DNA of 64,000 nt, from NCBI GenBank assembly GCA_025331125.1, contig JAOALB010000001.1:1263754-1327753 (forward strand). Reading direction: 5' to 3'. The notes beneath the pieces were generated by a model that did not search any database, was not told where the DNA came from, and saw only the letters and a list, made by a program, of their open reading frames with translations. This DNA is from Mycogone perniciosa. Lineage: Eukaryota; Ascomycota; Sordariomycetes; Hypocreales; Hypocreaceae. Of this stretch, positions 55,405 through 64,000 are shown one piece after another (the first letter of the stretch is position 1; each line of letters opens with the position of its first letter). Both the position numbers and the translations under genes were made by a program.

Positions 55405-57813
55405 TCAGGTAGTGATATTACCCTCTATGCCTGCTATCTTTGTATCCTTTTGAGCCTCGAGAAGAATATGCTTCATCGAGGAATACAGTATTGCATTTGG
55501 TGTTTTCCACCTCTCTCCATTTGGGAACACTTTCCTCCGCAACTGGTTGACTAATGGAAGCAGTGGCTCGTAATATGCTGTGAAGTTCTCTTTCGCGATT
55601 TTGAGAAATATACTCTCATCGCCTATCGTGCCGACTTTCGACCGGATTAGTCTATTATCGTTCTCGTAATTCCAACTGTCAAACTCAGTTGGACCGACGT
55701 CTTTGTCCGGTCCATTGTAGTGAATGCATATCCAGAACAATACCCAAAAAAAAGACTCGAGGTCGTGCATGAACGAGTGTTCCTCGCCCAAAAGTGCCCC
55801 GATGGCCATGAAAGCTCTCGTGCCCGTCTTTCCCTTTGCTCCTGAGGTGCGCTCCCGTTGCACTCTAACAGCAAGGTCAAGGTCGATCAAGAAAGCCGAA
55901 TAAGAATTGTTCTCTTTGTCTTCATTAATCAAGAGATTGTTAATGGAGATGTCCCTATGGAGAAAGCCAGCCTTGTACAAAGACTCGTGCCCGTTAATGC
56001 AGCCCTCCAGCGCAGCAAGCAGAGCTACACGGGAGCTGGCTTTGTAGATTGGCTTCCCGTAGTCACAAAGAACAACCCGCCGATGTAACCGATTCAGCAG
56101 TGCACCAATGCTGGGTTTTGCTCGAGATGCTGAACAGGACCGCTTGCAGGGCGGCAGAGCTACTCCTGTTTCATTGGACGGCCGCTTCACGCCAGCGCTG
56201 CTGCTGCGACCCTGGCGGGGCGTACCAACTGCGCTTGTACTTGGAGTCAGCCTTGAGCGACCCAGCCGATAATTCGTAGCTTTTGAGAGTTCCAGCCCCT
56301 TGCGAACATTCTTTGCAATATCATCCTCAGCAGCGCCAACATGGACAGTCTCGTGATGATAATATCGCGCCACATTGATTACTCCTTTTTCGGTCGCCTC
56401 ACGGAGCAGCTCGCCTTCCTCAACTCGCTCCATGTATTGCCATGAGTCTTTGATAACAAGCTGCGTGCTCGGATCTTTCTCATAATGGGCTTTCCAGCAT
56501 GTTGTCGCCCGGCCGGCAATGCAGCGTGCGCGACTCATCACTCTATCGATGATGAGACGCTCTGTATGACCGTTTCTTTCAATCTCGATGTACCGCTCAT
56601 CACCAAATTTGATAATGGTGGGGTCGAATCCAAGCCCCTTCTCGCTCATCCAAAGAAATCCGAGAATGGTCGATACAAACTGCAGCCCATCTTTGTTGAT
56701 GTCGAACTGTTCTGATGCTATCCCCCCCAGCCGATCAAACTCCCAGATCCTCATCAGAGACCCACATAGGGTGAATCCCACCACGAAACGACGAGCGTCT
56801 TGAGCAGCGAGCACTTCCCGCGCGTATCTCCCAAGATCAAGCCATGCTTTCGAGGCTGTGTCGGCTGAAGGATTACTCTTCAGCTCACCAGGAATGAGGA
56901 TCTGCGACCAGTGACATTGAGAGTCTTTCCCAGCATGAGGGTCGCTCACAAAACCGACGTCCATCTTGCGCTCTCCCGTGGATCCCTGTATTGGCTTATT
57001 TGGCTGTGCCAGTGGTCGGCGACATGTTTGGGGTGGGTTGTGGCCCTCTGCGAGTGCTTCTATCTTCGCGATGACATCCGCAAACCAGCTCAAGACATCG
57101 TCCTGCTTTGCATCTTTGGGCCACCCCTTCCACCCTTCACAGAAGAGTGGATCGTTGCCGTCCCTGCACCGTTGGAAAATGGCCTCTGACGTGGTGTTGA
57201 GATCTGCAATGCCTCCGAAGAACGCCTCACGAAAACCAGGGAGCCCAACATAGAGGGGACCAAGCTCCTCCTTAAGGACCCTGTCAACATCCCGCCTGTA
57301 CTCGGACGAGTTCGCGAAGCTGCTCGTATTGTGACACCATGGCGTCTGCTGGAGGGAAGAGGCAATCGATCGGGGAGGTGGGGTGGACTCGACGACGGCG
57401 ATAGACACAAGATCCCAGATCAGTGTATCTTGAGGCTTGTCGGCAAAGGCTGCCTTGAGGAGAGGTTTGATACGGTCAAAGTCGAAATTATCAGACGTAA
57501 CAGCAGAAAGAAGTCTCAGTAGATCGCTTTTCAGAGTACTATGACCTGTTCTGGAAGGTATTAAACTCGCAGCTGGGAGGTTTTGTAGAGCAACCAAAAG
57601 ATTGAGGGAAAGATGTTGAAGGTCTGCAACAATCAGAAGGGTCTGCTAACGTTGCTTGTCCGACTTACCTTTATCGCCAAGCTGGGCAAGCGTGCCTGGG
57701 GTATAGGAGATATTTCTACCTTCGCAAACCGAATTGAACGAGGCGCGGAATGTATCGAGTCCATTTCCAATAGGGTTATCCTCAATGAGCTTTGATCTGG
57801 TTTGATCCGTCAT
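55405..57813 (-). CDS. FunK1 fungal-type protein kinase
   Basis: Complement of 57669-57813 joined to 55405-57623, with a 45-bp intron (GTAAGT...GCAG), giving 787 residues. Exon 1 gives MTDQTRSKLIEDNPIGNGL, with the NPxGNxLxxFRxxFNxVCEGR pattern usual for FunK1 starts. The kinase core is spread over the second half: Lys in LVIKDSW (about 440), HRDISINNLL (about 604-614), IDLDLA in place of the DFG motif (about 628-633) and GTRAFMAIG. A Ser/Thr/Arg-rich insert (about 500-550) sits between the lobes. FunK1 kinases are fungus-specific and of unknown role, often multicopy in accessory DNA. Array 2 of TTACYRGTAA motifs starts 240 bp upstream. Confidence 0.88.
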
Positions 57814-58051
57814 GGCGAAGAAGGCTGTCGATGATTATGTTGTATTTGGTGATGGAAAGGGGCACACGCGCCTTTGGTGGCCGGGTTAGCGTTGTAAGAC
57901 GCATGCGTTGAGCGCTTGCATGAGTCAGCACGTTCTAACGGGTTGGAAAAATGGAACAAATGAAGCCAACCACGCTGAGCACTGCTGGCAATCACTAGCC
58001 CATGACCCCACCATTTTTCAACAGAAGGAGCCCGGTGGCGGCTATTTGAAG

Positions 58052-58610
58052 CACCAGTAACTACCAAGTAGCTGGGAGTGAGGTACCAGTAACCTGCCAG
58101 ACCGAATTGTTGAGTCACCGGTAACCCGCAAACACGGGCTACTGAGGTACCAGTAACTGTGCAGGTTGGCCTAAGCGGTTACTGGCAAATCCCAGACAGT
58201 GAATACCAGTAGCCTCCTGCTATAGGTTGCTGGTAGCCAGGGGGTGCTGGCAACCGCCCTAACCCACACGAACGCAGTTACTGGTATTCAGAAGCTACTG
58301 GTAACCGCCCAGACCTCGTTGCCAGTAACCGCCCAGGAGAAAGACTATGGAGTACTAGTAACCCACACATACCCAATGCCCGGTTACCAGCAATTCCGTT
58401 CTTAGTGAGTAGTGGGTACTGGTAACCACCGAGGAGAAAGACATGAAGTACTAGTAACTACACGTGCAAGGATGCCCAGTTACGGGTAATTTTATCATTG
58501 GTAAGTGGAGAGTTCTGGTAATCGCCTAGACACGATGGGGAGATGACACTTGGAAACAGGTGAGGTTACTGGTATACTAATGTAGCTCTCAGGTTGGCCG
58601 ACCAGTAGCT
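58052..58610. repeat. Array 2 of degenerate TTACYRGTAA motifs
   Basis: About nineteen copies in 560 bp in both orientations, spaced 20-45 bp: for example TACCAGTAACC near 58083, CACCGGTAACCC near 58118, TACCAGTAACTG near 58148, GTTACTGGTATTC near 58277, CTACTGGTAACC near 58293 and GTACTGGTAACCACC near 58411. The background here is GC-richer than array 1, so the motif itself, not base composition, is shared. It lies in the 5' flank of the FunK1 gene. Confidence 0.87.
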
Positions 58611-61600
58611 CATCCCACATTGGCATTTCATTGCTCATGACCATAAGACTTGGATACCGAGAGTGCACACGAGATATCAATTATGAGCTTCATGGCAGGT
58701 CGCATATGAACGTCTTGCACACTTCCAGCCGCGAGCAAAGCGGATTCATACAAATAAAAGTTAATCGAATCGATTCGACAACAATGGTCTATCCTTTAAT
58801 AAATACAGCAGCTTAGTAATCGATTTTATCAACGCAGACGGAGACATAACTTGAATGATATGGTTACCTTAATACTCCATATTTAGATAATCACTCCGTG
58901 CGGAGTACTCAGTCTTGGTATCCATTCGGGATAGTGTCACGGCACGGAAGGGCAGGTCGGGGCAGGTCGGGGCAGATAACGTTGTTGTGCCGTGAGGAGC
59001 AAGAAAGCCCTGGGGCCCGACGGAAAGCTATAGCTACGGGTTACGCGCTGGCGCGTGGGCACGTGACCAGGCTCCAACTTCGTGTCATGGTTGGTACCGT
59101 CACAGATAGCCAGATCTATTCATCACCCTTTCCCACGTGGCTTGCCCAAATTCATTCACCACCAGTTCCTCAGCCTCTTCAAAAGTCCGCTTCCCCCGAG
59201 GTTCTCGACACTCACCCAGGTTGATGCCCATATGACCTTAAATTCAATGGATCCATTCGATTCTCGTCATGTCTCGCCTAAGCGCATGAACTTATATTCC
59301 TGACTACTGCTCGTCGAAACTCGATTTTTAGACACGGCATTGAGCAGCGGGTATTCTTCCTCCTCCTTTGGCTCCTGCGTCGCAAGGTTCCTCGCTGCTG
59401 CTCGCGGACGCAATCGGTTCAGATACTGTCTGATGCTGGGGCTCGCGGCAATCGAGCTGAAGAGTCCTGCTCCCTGTAAAACGTTGTGGGCCTCCTGAAT
59501 GCGTGACCCCCGCCTATCTTGAGTTGTGAGCGGTAAAGAAGCAGGCCTCTACGGCCGGCGAATACGCCTGCACTTTTTCCATTTCATATACCCTTTCATC
59601 TTGCGTCTCGCCATACGCCTTCACTTGCGTCTTCCGCGAATCCTGTTTCTTCCCTTCCCTACGAGTCGAGTTGCATCACAAACCGCGGTCGAGCCGGGAA
59701 CTTGCGCCCTTTCCCAACAGGATCTGGACTAACCGCAAATCCAGGCACGATTACCAGACCACCTGATTCTGCAACATCGTCTTGGGGCAACCAATCTTCA
59801 GGGGTTCAGACATGGGCCGTGGCGCGGGAAGCTTGGGAGACGATTTTCCCGCTCTCGTGGGGCCGCGGGCATACAGCTGAGGGGGATAAACGAATATCAC
59901 CCAAGTCAGTGAATCACTACATAACAGGATTGCATTCGCTGTAGATGTGGTCGCAGACCGCGGGCCAACGCCGGTGGTTCTCTTGTCGAATGGTGGTCTA
60001 ATGGCATTGTACCGACTGTGAGAGTTCAGCCCGCCAACACCTAAACGAACCCAAGGTTCCGTTAGTCGTCTCGCCGCATGCACGGAGGGGGAGGCCGATG
60101 AAACCTCTGCGAAGCCAAAGAACCAGCTGGTCGAATCTCGGCATATGTCCGTATAGGCAAGCCCCGCTAGACTTAAGCACGTCACCTAATCCCAGACAAC
60201 CTGTCATCGTTACAGAGCCATTGGAGCATCCCAGGCATAGCCCTCGACAAGTCGGTGGCGGGATTGAAGGAACGAAGAAAGTCGTAGCTGCGGCGTCTTA
60301 TAGCTAGAGCGTCGATGACGAGAACAAGTCGGGGATAGATTAGGTTCAGCGAGTGATAGTTCTTCCATCTCTAAGCCGTCATGGGAAAGGCAGGAAAGCT
60401 CTCTGGCGGAGACAAGCTGGAGGAATAGGTGGACAAAGGTGTGACATGTAAAGTCTATGGGCGGAATACCCGGATCATGATCTTAGCTACAGATGTAGTA
60501 GGAAGGGGGAAATGTGGATGTGTGAGGGGGTGTAGTTAGATACGGAGAGGGTTTTCAGGTTGAATATAGCGGATAGGAGGGCGAGGAAACGGAGAAAGAG
60601 GTGGGTGGTCTTATAGAAATATCTACAAAGCAGCGGGAGGTTGAAAGTTTTGGGGGAAAGGAAGGGGGTTGAATTAGAAGGTGGTGGAGGGTGGTAGGAA
60701 TTTGTAGTGACTTGATTTAACCCAAACGGACCTTTAATTAAGTATTTGGTTTAAATGGGGACCATTATAAGAAAATTTATTTTCATTTACATGCTTAAGG
60801 TTTTATGGAGAAGTTGTCTAAGAAAAAGCTACCCCTTATCTTTCCAATCCCTAGGGAAATCTTGGCGCTTATCTCGCTACATCGCAATCCAAAGGAATCG
60901 AAGCTTATGTATGCTGACCCCTTCAATATCGCTACAACCACCTCCATTCCCAAATCTCACGCCAACTTATTGCATGCAAATCTCGTAATAATGAGAGCAC
61001 ATACCAGAAGACTTTTTCGCCTCTTCACGTGTCCGACGTGGCATTTTGAGCCGACAAAGTTATGTAGCAGCCAAGTTAGTTATCAGTGTCGTCGATAATG
61101 TCAACAACCTGCTTACGCTGGGGAAAAAGGAGGCGAAACATGCCCATGTATCACGGACTGAGATCCAACCCTAGCTATCTCAAATTGGATGGGTGATTAT
61201 GACGGGCGATGATGACGGGCGATGATGACGGGCGATGACGAATGATGATGGCAAGTGTTGCAGGAGTTGAAGTAAAGGTGATCGATTCTCGGACCACGTT
61301 CCAATTCTTTCTACCAATGAGTACTCCACAGTTCCGCTCTGAGCTCCAGCCTTTCAACTCCCTAACTCAAATTTTCGTCATCAGCCCCGCATGGCAGACA
61401 AGCGAGCATTTTGGATGTGTTTGAAACCGGCAGCAGAGAAAGTATCAATGCCCCTCTTTATGATCTTGTCTCCATACTTTTTTTCAGTTTGTGAATGTCT
61501 TGCACATGTGGTACCACTAGGCATTGTTCCCATGAATCGCCCTCTCTAGCTTAGAAGAAATGATGGTCTCATGACAGCTTTACTGTGAAGATCGGTAACT

Positions 61601-61810
61601 TAGCTCATCGCATCATGGTCTGTGGCTTGGAATCGTCCTGGTTGCCACTCTAGAATTTATTGTGGCTAGATCTCAGTGTCTAGATTAAGACCACCCCTGC
61701 GAATATAAATACACGGGTTCTATGAAGCATAGCGCCCACGTTAAACAGTATGGCACACATGTTTTTAATTGCCCGTATCAACAAGATCGGTTCATCTCTC
61801 ACGAATACAA
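58611..61810. other. Long gene-poor stretch, 3.2 kb
   Basis: No supported gene. Contains GCAGGTCGGGG tandem at about 58950-58975, a possible coding stretch on the minus strand at 59267-59550 without a start codon, G-rich sequence 60480-60710, and a 13-bp tandem repeat (GACGGGCGATGAT, three units) at 61201-61238. The last 110 bp are the bZIP promoter. Confidence 0.45.
61704..61711 (+). promoter_or_regulatory. TATA box of the bZIP gene
   Basis: TATAAATA about 105 bp before the start codon at 61811, placed as expected for a fungal core promoter. Confidence 0.6.
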
Positions 61811-62767
61811 ATGGATATGGTAAAGTTCCATTCGACTTGGGAACTAGGGGTCACCGAAAATGCATACGCCGACGGTGGAGGCAACAACGTTCAGCAATGG
61901 CTCAATCTGTGCAAACCCTTGATGGACCCTCGAGGGCTATGCGGCGATTTCATGAGTCTCGATCGGCTTCTGACTGCTCCAGAATGGCCTACCGGATATG
62001 CTGCTGAGAGCTCCGATAATACGTATTGTGACATGCTCAACAACGAGAATGCCAATATGGATGACTATCTTTCATCAAGGAGTTCTTCGAGTGTCGATGG
62101 ATCTGATCCATCTTCATCAAGCAAAATGAGCAAGCCAAGATTATCCACCAACGAAACATGTTTGTCGAAAACCCAGAGCACCCAACAGCCTTCAGTCGTC
62201 AGTAAGAGACACAGACGTTCTCCAAAGCGGCCTGCAGATTTACAGGAAACGGAAACGCCAAAGAAATCAAAGCGACAGCGACGGACAGTAGTTCGTGATG
62301 ATTGGGATAACGGTCGCGGCAACAAAGGAGACAACGATGATGATAATGAAGATGACGAGCGCCTCAAGGAGGAAGCCCGGCAAAACTCACGACGCTCACG
62401 AATACGCGAAAAAAACCGCATTGCCGCAGGCAAATGTCGGAGCAAGAAGCGTAGGGCTATCTCGCAACTCACATCCAAGCACGAAAAACTACAAGGCTTG
62501 AATCGTCAGCTTTGTGGCAAACTCGCTCACCTAAATGCCGAGGTATACGTCCTTAAAAACATGCTAATGGTGCACGGTAACTCTGGTTGTGAGTCCATTC
62601 AGCAGTTCTTCAAGGACCTTGCGGCGGATTTTATTCTGCGAATGCATACATCAACCGTGGAACACGGAGAGGATAAAGGGAGGGAAAGTGGACAAGGAGA
62701 ATCGGCTTCCTTTTTAGCTAAGTCCATACAGTCGGTGAATAATGTTACCGATCTATGTATGGATTGA
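61811..62767 (+). CDS. bZIP transcription factor (ATF/CREB-like)
   Basis: A single exon of 318 residues, starting MDMVKFHSTWELG (a second Met two codons later is also possible). Ser-rich and acidic regions lead to a basic region RIREKNRIAAGKCRSKKRR (about 197-215), with the N-x-x-AAxKCR core of ATF/CREB and AP-1-like factors, followed by a heptad run of Leu (SQL, LQGLNRQL, KLAHL, VLKNML) to about residue 255. An upstream KRPADLQETETPKKSKRQRR stretch is a nuclear signal. Likely binds TGACGT-type sites; target genes unknown. It stands alone in a gene-poor stretch. Confidence 0.87.
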   Translation: MDMVKFHSTWELGVTENAYADGGGNNVQQWLNLCKPLMDPRGLCGDFMSLDRLLTAPEWPTGYAAESSDNTYCDMLNNENANMDDYLSSRSSSSVDGSDPSSSSKMSKPRLSTNETCLSKTQSTQQPSVVSKRHRRSPKRPADLQETETPKKSKRQRRTVVRDDWDNGRGNKGDNDDDNEDDERLKEEARQNSRRSRIREKNRIAAGKCRSKKRRAISQLTSKHEKLQGLNRQLCGKLAHLNAEVYVLKNMLMVHGNSGCESIQQFFKDLAADFILRMHTSTVEHGEDKGRESGQGESASFLAKSIQSVNNVTDLCMD

Positions 62768-64000
62768 CACTCTCATTCTCATCACGACGGTCTGCCTCTT
62801 ACCGGTGGAAAATGCCTTTTCGTAACGGATTCATCTGGATCTAGACTTCTCGACAAGAAGAGATAAGTCGGGAAAGATCTGTTCATCCAACTAGCTGGAT
62901 TATATTGGTTCAAGGCAATCCTCTTGGCTGATCGGTCGACCTCGGACACTGGTAGCAACGGCCCGCCACTAAGTGAGGATTGGTCTGCGATAGTATTACG
63001 AATGTTACGTATTCATTATTATACCATTCTGTAACAACAGGGATGCTCTCAGATAATGCGCGGCTTGTATCAAGCTTCTTCTGAGTCATGAAATGGTATT
63101 TGTGGCGGTTAATGAAGCGGCCAATCCAGTTCTTCCCAACTGTTGGATGGGGGTCGTTGGATATTCATATAGCAAAAAGGTAGGGTTCTTGAAATCCACT
63201 CAATTTTGACCATAGTCTTCCCAACTGTCCGCTACCCAGCCATTTTATTATCATCTAAGAGCAACGAAAATTCCTTCGTCACGTCAAATTGGCCGGCGAG
63301 GCTGGCTCCCTTTCCAACCTATATTTTCTCAATTAGCATTTCAACACTGTGACCGATGTTATCCGACAGTTGTCTCGTCGGGCAAACAAACATGTATAAT
63401 CTCGCTTATATTTAAAGACAATGGTACACACCGATTTGGCGGATTTGATATTTTATATAGGTCACCTCATTCCTTTTTTTTGTTTGTTTGTTTGGTCGGG
63501 CGGCTGCCCTGATTTGCAGCATCAACCACAAACTCCCGACGCACAGCGAGGTTAATATTATCGAGAGGATCGATATAGCTATACAGAGCCTTTCTTCTGG
63601 TTGCGATAGCTTGATATTGGTATACTGACGTAGTGATGGGGGACCTGAAATTTAGATTCTCGACATCTTCCCCAATCTTGCCGCTCCCCATGCTAGTTTG
63701 ATCTGCAACATGTCATCACTCTGACGGATACTGTTCCTTAATTGGAATTGGAGAACTGCCCACCTGCTTAAGAACCGCTTGACTCCCGCCCACAGAACTC
63801 AGCCTTTATTTGCATGCCTTGCCCCTTTGCCCAGCACCTCCATTTATAAACCGGGCCAGTGTCAGGCACTTATCAATTACAAGCTTAGAAGTGGCGGTCA
63901 CCTTTGACATCATAGAATGTGCGGCATTTCCATATTTCAAGACCTGTACCTTCTCGCTGGTATTAGCGTTTCGAGGGGGGGGGGGGGGGAAACAACACAA
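62768..64000. other. Intergenic to the window end
   Basis: No gene recognised. A TTTG microsatellite lies near 63478-63494 and a 15-base G run at 63975-63989. Small ORFs (63467-63691, 63806-64000) lack family features. Confidence 0.45.

Noticed and set aside
59970..60045. tRNA-like stretch containing TGGTCTAATGGCA
   Set aside because: It resembles a D-arm/A-box, but no T-arm (GGTTCRANYCC) or acceptor pairing follows.

Overview
The window is nuclear DNA of a filamentous ascomycete (Pezizomycotina), most likely a eurotialean mould of the Aspergillus/Penicillium type. The genes are interrupted by short introns of 45 to 101 bp with GTRNGT donors. The gene families are typical of such fungi: Zn(II)2Cys6 factor, HET domain, FunK1 kinase, SUR7/PalI protein, M43 metalloprotease. 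The 9-mer TACGGAGTA/TACTCCGTA, which I recall as common between genes in these moulds, recurs here. No rRNA, tRNA or CRISPR was recognised. All exon structures were derived by hand from splice signals and reading-frame continuity.

Layout. 1-264 is the end of a long terminal repeat (LTR). 0.7-20.5 kb is a gene-dense, mostly housekeeping block: an ERCC6L2-like SNF2 ATPase, a METTL7-like methyltransferase, the divergent pair IMP3 / mitochondrial ribosomal protein S18, a mitochondrial PPR-type protein, a frameshifted AKR7-type aldo-keto reductase, a DMT-family transporter, a secreted M43 metalloprotease, a SUR7/PalI membrane protein and an F-box protein. 21.7-35.8 kb is a looser mix: an unknown protein with a basic tail, a Zn2Cys6 factor next to a decayed metallo-beta-lactamase-fold gene, two small secreted proteins (SH3-like and histidine phosphatase), an M20 amidohydrolase and an LtrA-family membrane protein.

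36-58.6 kb looks like an accessory, conflict-type region. It holds a broken HNH nuclease gene, a solo-LTR-like repeat, a HET-domain gene, a Ulp1-type SUMO protease, four orphan genes, a second LTR, a BCS1-like AAA ATPase, an orphan STAND N-terminal domain and a FunK1 kinase. Two dense arrays of degenerate TTACYRGTAA motifs (41558-42142 and 58052-58610) lie about 16 kb apart. Each sits in a 5' flank: the first between the HET gene and a divergent orphan gene, the second upstream of the FunK1 kinase. These shared arrays are the most unusual structure in the window and could co-regulate or delimit the block. 58.6-64 kb is gene-poor, with one intronless bZIP gene.
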